64,000 nucleotides of DNA, from contig JAOTOM010002966.1 in NCBI GenBank assembly GCA_034440615.1, positions 27,501 to 91,500 of the forward strand, in the 5' to 3' direction. The notes under the pieces are model-generated. The model did no database searches, had not been told where the DNA came from, and saw only the letters and a program-made list of their open reading frames with translations. Made by a program: the position numbers and the translations under genes. Below, one piece after another: positions 1 through 11,450 of this stretch (position 1 is its first letter; every line of letters starts with the position of its first letter). The stretch is from Ashinkailepas kermadecensis. Lineage: Eukaryota > Arthropoda > Thecostraca > Neolepadidae.

Positions 1-880
1 CATCGACGAAAACCACATTGAATTGGAGATAAAATATCATTTGTGTCCAGGTACATGCCAGGTCAGTCTTTTTGTAATCATACAATCGAAAGATTTCCCG
101 AAATAACTTGTGAGATCAACGGGTCGAAAATTGTTAGGGTTACTATAATTTTTGCCGCGTTTTAACATGGGAATGATGAGAGCTTCTTTCCAATACTCGG
201 GAAATACATGATGGAACCATAAAGAATTAAACGTGTCTAAGATGCCCTGTTTTGTGTAGACAGATACATGTCGGAAGAAAAATAATGGAAGCAGTCGGGC
301 TCTACAGAAGTATTACTGGCAGAGGAGATTGCAGTCTCAAGTTCAGAAAGTAGGGAAGATGCATTGTATAGTTCAGTGTCGTCGGAATAAAAATGTGCGG
401 AATTGATATAAGATGTGTGTTGCGCCTTTTCTAAGAAACCAGGTCTGTAGTTATTGTCAGAGCTATTGTGGTCCATGCTATCAGCTATTGTGTTTACTAT
501 TGTTTGGTGGTCTGCAATTGTGATATTTTGGGCTTTGATGGTCGGGAGTGATTCAAAGGTTTAGACAAACGACAAGACAAGCGACGGATTAAATGTCAGA
601 TTTTGCTTAAAGGTGTATTAAAAGTGAGCCGCTGTAGACGTGATGCCCGTGAACGGCGCCGAGCTTCATGGATTATGCGACGTGTTCGCGCTCGTTCATG
701 GTTAGGGGAAAGAAGGTGTTGTTGGTCGGGATGACGTATATACTTTCTGAATGCTCGTTTTCTCGTCGCAGTGGCTTGGGCAACTTCAGGACAGCACCAA
801 GGTACCGGTGTTCGTCTTGTGCAGGGATTTGTTAGTGGAATTGTTGCAGACGCTGCCTCCAAAAGTTTGTTTGTAATTAA
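1..880 (-). pseudogene. ORF2 connector and reverse transcriptase N-terminus
   Basis: At 596-862 (minus) there is an Arg-rich connector with PVPWCCPEVAQA and RKRAFRKYIRHP. This is the usual segment between endonuclease and RT in arthropod non-LTR elements. At 237-476 a pre-RT segment (FYSDDTELYN, ISSASNTSVEPD) follows, and from 240 to 1 comes WKEALIIPMLKRGK, NFRPVDLTSYFGKSF and ITKRL, matching RT motifs before the catalytic palm. A frameshift lies near base 30. The catalytic YXDD motif is outside the window. Confidence 0.8.
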
Positions 881-1310
881 GCGAAGGTTTTATACAGGAA
901 AAATGTCTGGGTTGTATTGTATATGTGAAAGTTACTGAAATTGACTACGGTCGGCCTTCGAAAGTTTCCAGCGATGGATAAAGCTTGTTGTGGTATCGGT
1001 AGCTGTTGAACAAGAGAGTGTTAATTTGATAGGGTAGAGCTCGTTATCATAAATATCGATGCATGCTATCCAATCATAATCAGTTGCTAAAAACGGAGAG
1101 CAGATGAATAAATATATCGCATTTTCTGTGTTGTGTCCTAGGTGAACAAATGTGGGCTACTCAGTGTCAAGTAGTGCTAGGTTGTGTCGGTCTAAATATG
1201 TTCGATAATGCGTCCGCGAGTGTCTGGAAGTGTACATGTTTTATCCCACGCTGGACTATATGCGTTGAAATCTCCGACTAAAATGAACTTGTTTTTGAAA
1301 AGTGCTATCA
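880..1310 (-). pseudogene. ORF2 endonuclease domain, C-terminal half
   Basis: Minus-strand translation near 1262-1300 gives ILVGDFNAYSPAWDK, the conserved GDFN(A/S) motif of exonuclease-endonuclease-phosphatase (EEP) domains that nick target DNA for retrotransposition. Further down (about 1000-1130) a stretch like HLGHNTENAIYLFI and later YPIKLTL resemble the domain's end. I could not find the N-terminal half with its catalytic glutamate in the roughly 100 bp between ORF1 and this motif, which suggests an internal deletion. Stops interrupt the frame. Confidence 0.7.
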
Positions 1311-1407
1311 AGTTGTCTAACTGTTTGTGCTATCTGTGTCTGGTGGAATTTAAATCGAACAAGCATCTAAATTCCGACCTTGAATACGCCATTTTACAAA
1401 CCAGAAA

Positions 1408-2840
1408 TTACTGTTTGTCGGCACCATTCGGTGCATGTTGGAGCCAAGCATTGAGGTCAGGCGGGAAAGTTGGTCGGGCAGGGGCGGCCTGTGTGGACCC
1501 GCCCGTACCGTCCGGCCGGCAGGTGACCCTGAAGAGGTCACGGCGGTCGGCCATAGCGGCGGGGGATGCCCGCCGGCTAGCAGGAGTCGGTCGGGTCACG
1601 TGGGAGCCGGCCGACGCTGGACGCGCCGGGCTCGGTCGGCGGCTCGTCGACGGAGAACGGTTTGCACCCGCAGCAGAATGACTGAGGGGTCGGTTATTCC
1701 TCCCGGAAGTGGGATAAGTTTTTGGAGTTTTAGTTTTCCGTGCGGTGTCGGTGAGTGGTGTAAGTTTGGTAGGGGGTGCCAGACCGGTAATCACGTCAGT
1801 TTGTGTCGAGGTGGAAGTGGTGTGCACAGGGGGGGAGCAATACTGGCCGCCTGTGTGTGCTTCTTGATGGAAGGGGAGGTAGCCTCTACGTCCGTCGGGC
1901 CTGGGGGTAGGAGACCCCGGTTGTAGTCTGGACGGCTCAAACTTATTTTTCCTTTCGCCAAACCGGACAAGGATTGGATGTGGTCAGGTGGTTGGGTGTG
2001 TGGCAGCTCAGGCAGCGGGCTGGCTTGGAGCAGGTTGAGTCAGGATGGAGAGGCTCTCCGCACTTGGGGGATCGAGCTGATTGACGGCATGTTTTATTGC
2101 CATGGCCGAAGCGCTGGCAGTTAAAACAGCGGAGAGGATTGGGAATAAAGACGCGAACTTGGTAGCGAAGGTACCCGGCGAGGAGTGTCTTGGAAAGAGT
2201 CGTAGAGTTGAAGGCAAGGACAGAGAGATTCGTGTCATGCTTCTGGTCATCTTTGAAGGAGGTGATGCGGCGGACGTGGGTCGCCCCCTCTGGCCTGAGC
2301 TCCGCTTGGATATCTGCTGCAGACATGAAGTGGAGCTCCGGCGCGAAGATGATGTTGGTGGTGTTGCGGTTGGAGTGGAGCTTAATTGTGATGGACTTAC
2401 CACAAGGTGTGGTAGTGCGGAGGAAGGCTTTGGTCTGGCTTTGCTCGGGATTGCATTTTGACGATTGGAGTTCCGTTGGTACGGGCTTCGATGTCAGCAT
2501 TGACTAAGGAGCAGATGGCGAGACTATTTAGTTGGCATTCAGAAAATGTTGACACAACGGAAGGAAACGATTTCCTCGGCAGGCTTCACGACTGCGTAAG
2601 AGCCAGCACTGTCGAGGGATTCGAGTTTGCTGTGATGTGATATTCAGTCGAGTTCGGTGGATTGGATTTTGTCACGTTGAGAGGGCGTGGTATGGTTCGT
2701 GCTTGGTTCAGCGGCGTGAATAGTGATGGTCTGGTCCGGAACGTGGGACGCGGTCGTGGTGCTGGACGAGCAGGGGACGGCGAGACACAAAGGGCTTCCA
2801 TGGCGCCATTCAAAGGAATAGTCCGGTGCGGGTCATACAC
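1408..2840 (-). pseudogene. ORF1 (gag-like zinc-knuckle protein) of the non-LTR element
   Basis: The clearest stretch is 1943-2500, 185 codons. It contains IPNPLRCFNCQRFGHG followed by a CX2CX4HX4C knuckle, then KCGEPLHPDSTC and a third CX2C...H cluster ending CPVWRKEK. The second knuckle should be CX2CX3HX4C, but its first cysteine reads as serine. These knuckles bind element RNA in known families. The N-terminal part (about 2586-2840) and the Ser/Pro/Arg-rich C-terminal linker (1408-1827) sit in other frames, so the ORF is broken at least twice. The linker is unusually GC-rich for this region. Confidence 0.8.
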
Positions 2841-4480
2841 GGTTGTATTAAGAGAGGAACATCAGGGGCAAAGGCTGGGGTCGCGCGATGGTCGTCAGGT
2901 ATGACCAAGGTGGGAAATTCGGATTAGGATTCCGTAGCAAGCTGGGGCCGATATCCTTTTTGTTTTTCACATCGCGGGGGAAAACTCTCTACCTTACAAA
3001 ATCCATAGAACACACAGAAACACAGCAGAACAAAAGTACGATGAAGAAGAAAACCACCTGGGTTGACAGGTGTCACCCCACTCGAAATGAAACGTTGAAC
3101 GTAAAAGTGGCGACGGGTTGCACCAATTGTTGTATTTGCAACAACTGCACCAGCTGCACCAGTTGTATTTGCAGTTGGCGACCCAACTTGCAAATACAAA
3201 TACGAACGAACAATAGGCGAAAATGCCGAGCGACCCTTTTCTAGCGAGCGTGTGGTGACGAATCGTACGAAGCGGACAGTCTGCTGGGACAAGGAGGCCA
3301 ACGCTTTCGACCCTCATTCGAAGGAATAGAAACCGGCCTAGAAATGGTTTGGCGCTAGCTCAGGAGAAAGTATGAGCTGTTGGGAAATATTCAAATACAA
3401 AAGGAATCATTCCATCGCTTAGTTTCTCATCAGTAAATGGAGAACTGAAAACGAAAATATATGACCTTTTATTCATTATATTTCGTGTTTGCATTTATTC
3501 CCAGTTGTTCTGCCAACCATCTGAGAAGTGTTCCTCGTGTGTCGGTCCCAATGCTATCTTGATTAATGTCAGCAAATCCAGTTCCAATATTGTTTTTTAA
3601 GCATGTTTCCGTTTACAGACATGAACTAATTCATATTAAATTGATGAAGTAGGCTTAACCCCTGCAAGATGATGGTTCCCGCACGTCGCAGTGCTTGTCG
3701 TCAGCGAGCTTGAGATTTATAAGCGTGTTTCAGATTACAGCATTAAGCTCCCGTGAGCTCATATATTATATTTCTTTACTGATGTCCATGTTGTCTGCCT
3801 CCATTTTAAAGCGATCGAACCAGTACTGTACTTTTCAGATTGCATCCGAGTTTGTGTTCCTCTCAAATGTCGCCGACGGTCTTTGCTCAAATGCTTCGGT
3901 GCGGCTGCACAGTCGCACATGTCGCCTTCCAGTGTAGCATCCACATCACAAGATCGTCATGATCGACAGAAAACCGTTGCCAATCCATGGTCTTGCAACG
4001 TCTTTGCACATTCTAATATATACTTTCACGCTCGACCTTCGTTTTCGTGCGCAAGAAATTTACATAACTCGACTCCAAAGTCCCCTTTCCCAGCAACGCG
4101 TACAATTATATAATTCCAAATAGCACTCAAGACGGAAGTACGATCATTGCTCAAGAAGTTCAACTTCATTGGGCAATTTAGGCAATTCAACTATATCGGG
4201 TGCAATTTTATGAAGTCCTAGGAATGACTAACAATTATAATAAAGGATGTCTGATGGCTGCCTATTTGTATGTACCATATGGGTTCCACAAGTGATGGAA
4301 ATGATGCTGCTGTGTTTTAAAACCATGTCTTGAAGGTGGGGATCAAATCTCGATAAATTAAGCAATTAACGGCACAAGAAATGAATATTTCGAAGTGAGG
4401 GCTATTTCCCAGATGGGTGCGCAATACAGCTTTTCCCAACTCAATTAGCCAAACGGGGTCATATTATACAATTATATTAT
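2841..4480. other. No gene recognised; short hairpin at 3163-3199
   Basis: Open frames here are short and resemble nothing I know. The only structure is a hairpin at 3163-3199, where TTGTATTTGC and GTTGG pair with the following CCAAC and GCAAATACAA with one bulge. A direct copy of the left arm lies 31 bp upstream, near 3132. Confidence 0.5.
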
Positions 4481-4576
4481 ATGCCTGGCAGTCGAGGAAG
4501 TTGTATGCCTGGAAGTCGAGGCAGTTGGATGCCTGGAAGTCGAGGCAGTTGGATGCCTGGCAGTCGGGACAGTGGA
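4481..4576. repeat. 24-bp tandem repeat, 4 copies
   Basis: Four consecutive 24-bp units begin ATGCCTGGMAGTCGRGRMAG. They differ at a few positions. The unit is a multiple of three, so a short frame stays open through it by construction. Confidence 0.9.
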
Positions 4577-6168
4577 ATGCCTCGGATTTACATGCAATAT
4601 CGCTACCAACAGTAGCGCTACAACTCGTTAGAGTCGGGTCCCATGGACCGTTTCTTTGCCATTTTATGCACCTAGTTAGCTGGTATATGCGTCGAATGTG
4701 TGTCCCGAAGACCACAACACCAAAAAAGCCGTGTTGCCGGTTACTGCGACCCTTAGGCAAAGGTCGACATAGGCCTTCCTCCGGTTTCTTTTGGCAATAT
4801 CTGAAACGTTATTGATGAGTGTCGATTATATTTTTAACAGTGAAATAATTAGGCGGGGTTTTGCATTGTTACATGAGCAGTAGACAAAACTATCGTCGAG
4901 TAGCACGGAAAATTGCTCCGGCGTGATTAATCATCCTGAATGAATCTTACCGTGTCGACTGGGCAATCGAGATCCCTGTTCAAAGGCTGATGCAGTTTCT
5001 TAGCAAGGGACAGACACGGCTGCATTATTTACATTTCATGGTGACAAAACCATCAGGAAAAACTTTTATAGCTGGGTGCAACATATCCGGGCCGATTTTG
5101 AAGCCCATAAAAGTTGTAAACGGGCCCTAAATGTCATGCCTCAGGACGTCTCAAGGCGATTGTAACTACGATCCATTCGATTTTAGTGGTCATAACTCAC
5201 GAGTGTTTCGCTTTAAAAACATGCAATATAAATCAGTTCTCTCCTAATCACGCTCAGAACACTTGATTTATTTTAAGGGAACATTTCTAATTGCATTTGA
5301 CTGCGTCGAATGTAAGGACCCAATACGGACCATTCTGGAGCCGGAGCATTAGCACCAGCATGGGTGCGTGGCCGATCGCAACGCGGTTGATTTGGTCCCA
5401 TGATATTGTAAGGAAGCTTACATTTTTTCGGCATGCAATTTTCAACATTTTCCCATCCGACCAGGCCGCAATACGCCGGGCCAGATCTCGGCCACCTTTT
5501 CCCTCCCCTCTCAAACACCGCCAAAGCGACCCGCGGTACGTGTCGTCTTCAAAGGCGGCATGAAATAAACAACGGCATCAGCCTCCCGTCTGGACCAAAA
5601 CAACCGAAGGGTGCCAGGCCAGCTGTGAGCGAGTCCCGGTGAAATCTTACAGACCGTCCTGACAGCCCCAGGCGGCTTCACCACACACACGGCCTGAGGG
5701 GAAGAAAAAAAGAAAAAAAGAAGAAAAAAAAAACACTCCCACCAATCAAAAGGCAGAACCCAATCCGGAGCCCTGGGAGTGGCTGGAAATTAGAAAAGGT
5801 GGAGCTACGGAATGGACGAAAATCTGGCAGCCTGGCAGAAGGGCTCGGGACAAGCTCTCTCGGAGGCTCGCTCTCGGACGGTCTCTCTCGCTCAAGATCT
5901 CTCTCTCTCTCTCCCTCTCTCACGGACTCTCACACTCATGGAGGCAGACGTGACATGAAGTGTCGGGCGGCGGAGAGTGATGACGGCTGGAGGGCGACGA
6001 CCATCGGGCATGTGAGTGTCATACGTCTGACATGTCTTCCTCTTTCCCAAACCTTTCCGAACCAACCTAAGTTCTATCACCCAGCTTCTGTCCCCTCAAC
6101 GTCATTCACTTACTGAAAGGGGCGACCTGTTTTATGGGAGGGACCAAATAGGATAAATTCAGGGTGGG
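4577..6168. other. No gene recognised; A-rich and CT-rich tracts
   Basis: Contains an A/G-rich tract (about 5701-5734) and a short CT microsatellite (about 5893-5925). A motif at about 5386-5406, GATTTGGTCCCATGATAT, recurs with one change near 8281. No coding similarity seen. Confidence 0.5.
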
Positions 6169-6232
6169 GAGGGAATGTGTCGCGGAGGGAGTATGTCGCG
6201 GAGGAAATGTGTCGCGAAGGGAGTGTGTCGCG
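6169..6232. repeat. 16-bp tandem repeat, 4 copies
   Basis: Four 16-bp units of the form RAGGRARTRTGTCGCG follow one another exactly. Confidence 0.9.
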
Positions 6233-6254
6233 TGCAAGGATTGAGATGGCGAGT

Positions 6255-6281
6255 AGTGTGTGTGTGTGTGTGTGTGTGTGT
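6255..6281. repeat. (TG)n microsatellite
   Basis: About 13 uninterrupted TG dinucleotides. Confidence 0.95.
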
Positions 6282-8084
6282 AAGAAGCGCGTGGGTGTGG
6301 TGAGATGCGGCGTATGGAAACTTAAATATACTAGGTTAATTAAATAATTATTATGTTGCAGCAGTCGGCAGTGATGGACAGGAACAGCAGCGGAGCAGGA
6401 TCGGATCAAGTATAATATGTACTACAGCACAATTATGCTTGCATCAATTCCTGTCTTCCTCTCCCCGTCTAAATAAACTCGGCCTTTAGACTAACAGGAG
6501 TTCAAACAATAATGCTATAGCTACCCACCTGCCGTGGTGCAACCCTTTTCGTTGCAATCCAAACTTTACGTGAAAACAAGGGATGATGATCACATGATGT
6601 TTGATATTTGCCCAAGGAGTAACATTGTCATATGACGTAAATTTACAAGCGAGGCAGTCGACCTGCGAGCCGTTCTCCTATGGACTGAACGTTCCCGGGT
6701 AAGGGTAATGAGTGTCAATGCCAGTTTTAACTTGACTATAATATTAATGTTGCTTATATTTACCTATATGATCTACGTCTGGATGATGTGGGATTGCGAG
6801 AAGGGGTGCGATGACCGTACACTTCGGGGGGGTGGCATTAAGCACATGCTCTGGTTCTTTGACTGCGAAATCCCGCTGGCCTCTGTGGTCCAGGGGTATA
6901 GATGGGGGCGGGCACAGTATGCAGGTCGGATGGGCTGTCGAGCCCCACCTTGCGTCCGTCGAGTTTGGCGCCGAACAATAGGGTAAGGCAAAACATTGCA
7001 CGGTCGTGAGTCCGCCCCCCGTTCGCTATACGTTTGGACACGGAGCCGTGTAGCGTTTCGGGGCGGGGGGAACGTTCGGACAGGTTTGGCGTGCCATAAG
7101 CCCAGAGGCTGAAAGGGTAGGGCAGGCTAGGTTATAAAGACGGCCAGGGGACGTGCCCAACGTGGTAGGGATCCGTGCCCGCTCGCGAGCACGTTCACCT
7201 GGTCGCACAGTATCAGTATACGGCGAATAAGGCCCGGTGCGGCATCGACTGATTTTTTAAGGCTAGGTATGTTAGTCAAAGATACCAGAGCACTTGTATA
7301 AGCCCTCGGAGCCAGTACGATGAGCCCCCGTCTTGGCAGTTAAGCCTTCATCCAGGCGAGGAACACTGTCAATAATGGCGAGGCCAGCTATGATGGCAGT
7401 GGAATATTTACATATTCGGCCAATCTATCAAAAATAGAGCAATGATCCGTCGATATATGTGTTTGTGTACCGCTGAGGGGGAGGGGGAGAGCAAAATTTG
7501 GGGACCAAGTATTTCATTAATTAATAAGGATAAAATGAATGGGACGAGCGAATGTGAAGTGAATGAGGAGAATGAATGTGCTTTAGGTAGCTTTAAGGAC
7601 CAGCGAAAGCCACTTGGGGCTCAATCACAGGCACCTATTTCGAGTGGAACATTGCACAAAATTATACTACTATTAGCATTCAATGAAAAGTCCCATCTCG
7701 GGACATTTCATTGAAACCAAGGGCAAATTGCATTCTCATTAATTTATAAATACAACGTAATCTTTCTACTTTGGCTAGAAGCACTACTCAATTACCTATA
7801 TGGTGTTACCAAAACTTTGACCTCGCACACATATAAATTCGTGTTAGGGACGGTAGCTCAAACAACATCAAGCCGGCTGGGGTTTGGGGAATGTGTGGTG
7901 GAGGTGGCGGGGAAACACAGCACAACACATCCCTGACGCAGGCATAGCAGAAAAACAGATATTTAGCCCTACCTAAATCTAGAGTCAGCCCATGTTCAGC
8001 CTTGTTAAAGTGCAGTCTCAGTTAAAATAAAGCCCCATAGTTCAATCAGATCAGCTCCAGTAAGGCTTCGCTAGCATTACTTCT
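6282..8084. other. No gene recognised
   Basis: Several short frames, none with recognisable similarity. A weak tRNA-like pair of boxes is listed separately at 6886-6952. Confidence 0.5.
6886..6952 (+). other. Possible tRNA-derived SINE head (weak)
   Basis: TGGTCCAGGGG fits a pol III A box, and about 40 bp later GGGCTGTCGAGCCCC resembles a B box (GGTTCGANNCC) with changes. Spacing is tRNA-like. No clear 3' tail or flanking duplication was seen, so this may be chance. Confidence 0.25.
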
Positions 8085-8235
8085 CACACAGCTCACACAC
8101 CCAGCATTCCATTCTCACACACCCATTATTTGTTTTCACACACCCAGCATTCCTTTACACACCCCATCACACCCCACACCCACCGAACTCGCCACACCCC
8201 ATACGTCTCCACACCCCATACGTCTCCACACCCCA
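8085..8235. repeat. CACACCC-rich degenerate minisatellite
   Basis: C/A-rich units built on CACACACCC and CAGCATTCC, ending in two exact 17-bp copies of CACACCCCATACGTCTC (about 8199-8232). Strong strand asymmetry, almost no G. Confidence 0.8.
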
Positions 8236-10590
8236 CCGACGGCAGAGCCGCCACCCCTACAATATCCCATGGTCGGCGGTCGATTTGGCCCCATGATATC
8301 TGGGAAACCAATGGAGCCCAGCAACGAAATCAAGGTGGTAGATCCTGCTTCATGGGAACTCTCGTGTGTTTATGACGTTTTGGGTCGTGACATGGAGGGT
8401 CAAAGGAGGTCAAAGTCCCCAATCGGCGTCTTTTCTGCGCTTCTTATCCTTCGTTTTCATTACGCAACACCTATTCAAGATAGCTTCAGTGTGTATTTGA
8501 ACAGTTTGTAGATAATCATGATTTGCATATATTTATGCTGAAAATATCTACTTCTACATATTCCGTCTCCTAAGTTCACCTTAGGTTGTCGTATCATTGT
8601 CTGTAGGCATGTGTGATTATTAGTCTCATGGTTTCCAGTGTACGCTTGGACGCTGAATTCGAATGCAGCATCAACAAACTTATTATTATCCAATTTATAT
8701 TATTCAAAAAGGTCAATCGAAATAATCGGAGATCATCTCATGCCAGCGACTTTAGAATTGAGAGGTCAAAATGGTGGTAGCATGTAGACAGGCATCTTGG
8801 AACATCAATTGGGTACAGTATGAGTCCGACGAAATCCATTTAATAATACAAATTGCATACCTTCATGACTTCGATCCCTGCGACGTGGGTGCTCCAGCAC
8901 ACCATTTGTGTCATATTTCCATTGCGTGGCCTTGCATTAACCTTAAGCTTTGCGCACTGACCAAGGACATTGTGGTCTGTCATTTATACGATTCCGTTTT
9001 TGGCTGCGATAATTAGGTGGGACAGATTGAACAAAAATGTAAGGTCGAAGCTTTCACCTTGAATAAGCTGTATCACGCAACATGAGATATAATTGTTTCC
9101 TTCTTCGTTGGTCAGTTGTAAATGCAGCCACCAACAAACCTTCTTGAGTGTATTGTAAAACTGAAATTGTGGCGGTGTTTTGAATGATGCCCCAAAAACG
9201 CACTATTCAGAATCGGTGGCCCGAAATTGAACTCGTCTAGCTCGGTGACCGTTGACGACTTCGAGACATAATTACCACCAAATCATCCACTCTTCAATTC
9301 ACTATCGCCATCTCCGCTTTCACGGCGCGATGTCTTCCGCGACGACCGCTGGTGCCTTCGACGCCGAGCGCCGAGGATGTTTCTTTATCTTTGGAAATGT
9401 CAGGAGTGGGGAAAGGGCAAGTGAACCCTCTCCCCACCCGTCCACGTGTTCGCCGATTGTCGAGAACACTTCGCTTACTCAACGATGGCCGTACAGGCTT
9501 CCCCTGCTTCCTGGTATCGTATACTATCTCATTCATTTCAATCCAGAAATGTGCACCTAAATTGCCAGTAAACCAGGTAGGGCATGTATGAGAACCGCTT
9601 CAGAGCACCTGACGATATGCAGATACAAGTGCTGGGAAGCATATTCCGAGGGACGTCGTGAAAGATGGAACGTCAGGGATGGAATTGTAGACGTGCATGC
9701 GCGTACATGCATGCGGCTTTTTCATGATATTGCAAATCGAATGGACAATATTGTTACGCTGATGGGTGGAGTAAAATCATTTTTTATCATCACATTTTTT
9801 TTACTTTCTATTTCTGGTCATTCATTTTCCAGTTCCCCGCCAGTTCCATATCTTTCCCGACCATTCCCTGCTCCATTTTTTCCTGTTTGTGTGCCAATCA
9901 CGAACGGTTGACTTCACACTCGCAAGCCATCGTCGAGAACTGATTGAATGCGGTACTGGCCACGACCGTTGGGCGATTCACTCCGCTTCGATGAAGGGCG
10001 GAGCCGTTGTTTGTGTCGAACTCTCCCCCACCTGAGTGTCATGCACGTCACTCAGGTGCCGCGCGGAGTCAGCCTCCGGCGATGGCGGCTCACCGGGTGA
10101 GCCCGGACTCTGCTCAGTTCCAATGGGACTTTCGCCGATTAGATGATGGTGGCCGGCAAAGCTCCAATAAATAAGCAATTTCAGACTTCCGACATTGTGA
10201 GGTTGGCTTATTGCAAAGAAGATATTAGTTTGGAAACGACGTCAGAATTTGCGCAGGGGAGGTGGTGAACGAATGCGCTGTACTATCTTGCATAGCTACG
10301 CAAATATGCCGTCACATGTCCCAAGAAGATCCGCAATGCTCTCTAAAAATGTCTTTGTTCCTGATCCTTGAACAGCAATTCCGCACATCCAAAATGGAAT
10401 CCTGGACGACTTCTTGTTGATCGCTGCGTGCCTAAAAGAACGATTTCGTCCACTGGATTATCTTCATTGCACATTAATTGAAAGGTATGCACTTATTGCG
10501 ATACCGCCTCAAGCAGCTTGTTGGGACACAAAGCCAGTGAGACAATACTCTGCAGATGGACTGATCAGGTTTTCCAGCGAGCCAACCTAC
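8236..10590. other. No gene recognised; probably intronic or downstream of the minus-strand TMTC exon
   Basis: If the exon at 10591-10718 belongs to a live gene, this is its first intron. I looked for a second TMTC exon (for example a DFWG-containing segment) on the minus strand and did not find one, but the search was by eye. Confidence 0.4.
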
Positions 10591-10718
10591 CTGTCGTCGT
10601 AGACGAAGCCGGCCTTGAGGGTGTTGAGGTAGCAGAGCACGGCCAGCAGACTGCACACACAGCCGGGCTGCCGCCGCAGCCAGCGACCCAGGGCGGCTCC
10701 AACACCGGCCCAGGTCAT
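10591..10718 (-). CDS. Tmtc: First coding exon of a TMTC-family gene (transmembrane and TPR-repeat O-mannosyltransferase-like)
   Basis: The minus strand from ATG at 10718 encodes 42 codons plus two bases. It begins MTWAGVGAALGRWL and ends with a hydrophobic helix running into LCYLNTLKAGFVYDD. It stops at a good donor (ACAG|GTAGGT, phase 2), where the next codon starts AG, giving Arg or Ser as expected in this family. TMTC proteins are ER membrane proteins with an N-terminal GT-C-like membrane domain and C-terminal TPRs, and they O-mannosylate cadherins. The DD after the first helix is the conserved luminal motif thought to serve catalysis. The paralog looks TMTC1/2-like, which is inference. 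The rest of the gene is not seen; 42 codons explain why a length-filtered scan would miss it. The upstream frame stays open but has no nearer ATG. Confidence 0.75.
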
Positions 10719-10875
10719 GTCGCCACCGCCGCCGGCACCGCCGCCGGCCGCCTCCACACCGCCGGCTGTACTGAGCCGCGTCGGCTCCGACGGGCAGCGA
10801 TGGCAGCGCCGCCGCCGACGGCGCCGACGGAGCGCGGGCCCTCAACAGGTGGGCGTCAGCCACCGATCCGCGGTA
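10719..10875 (-). promoter_or_regulatory. GC/CpG-rich leader and likely promoter-proximal region of the TMTC exon
   Basis: Directly 5' of the TMTC start codon the sequence turns strongly GC- and CpG-rich (CCGCCG repeats) against a mixed background, as in 5' leaders of housekeeping-type genes. No TATA box or initiator could be assigned with confidence. Confidence 0.4.
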
Positions 10876-10879
10876 CCGC

Positions 10880-11450
10880 GGTGTACCTGACTGGTGAGGT
10901 ACTGGTATGTACCTCATCTCCTATGTACGCTAACGGGGAGGTCCCCCTGAATATCCCTGTATCTGACCTGAAGGCTCAGTAACTCCAGCACCTGTACACT
11001 ATAGGGGAGGCCACACAATATGATCCTGTATCTGACTCGGGGTACCGATAGCTCTATTCTGCATACGACTGGAGGATTGCCATTGCATCCTTTCCTCCGC
11101 ATAGGAGGAGGGGAGACCACACCAACTGCCCCCATATATCAGCTGAGGGTTGAGTACCTCCTCTCTTTACTATACCACATGGTGGAGGCCAAACAACATG
11201 CCTCTGTATCTGACTTGGGGGATGACGTCCAGCAATTTCTCTCCATTATGCACCACAGGGAAGTCAGACTACATCACCCGGTTCGATTCGATGGTCCAAG
11301 ACCTCATCTCCTCCGTACACCACAAGGGGAGACAATACTGTATGCCTCTGTATCTGACTGGGGAAAGGGAGGTCCAGTACCTCATTTCCTCTGTGCACCA
11401 CAGGGGAGGCACCATAAGTCGAATACACCATATGTCTAGGTATCCGACGT
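10880..11450. repeat. Degenerate tandem repeat, units about 70-90 bp
   Basis: The phrase CTGTATCTGACTNGGG recurs near 10955, 11025, 11202, 11346 and, altered, 11433. Each is followed by a segment like ACCTCATCTCCTCTGTGCAC and CACAGGGGAGGC. Units vary in length and sequence, so this is an old array. Open frames across it (for example 11150-11890) follow from the repeats and are not convincing genes. Confidence 0.65.

Larger units (their letters stand above)
1..2840 (-). mobile_element. Decayed non-LTR retrotransposon, 5' half, cut by the window edge
   Basis: Read on the minus strand from about 2840 down to base 1, the order is gag-like ORF1 with zinc knuckles, the C-terminal half of an endonuclease, a basic connector, then the N-terminal reverse transcriptase. 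This order is known for Jockey/CR1-type non-LTR elements with a nucleic-acid-binding ORF1 and an EEP endonuclease-RT ORF2. All parts carry frameshifts and stops, so the copy is dead. The remaining RT and the 3' end lie left of base 1. The exact clade is inference; Jockey or CR1-like groups fit the gag best. Confidence 0.85.

Noticed and set aside
8870..8895. tRNA B-box-like ACTTCGATCCCTGC
   Set aside because: No A box or cloverleaf at proper distance upstream.
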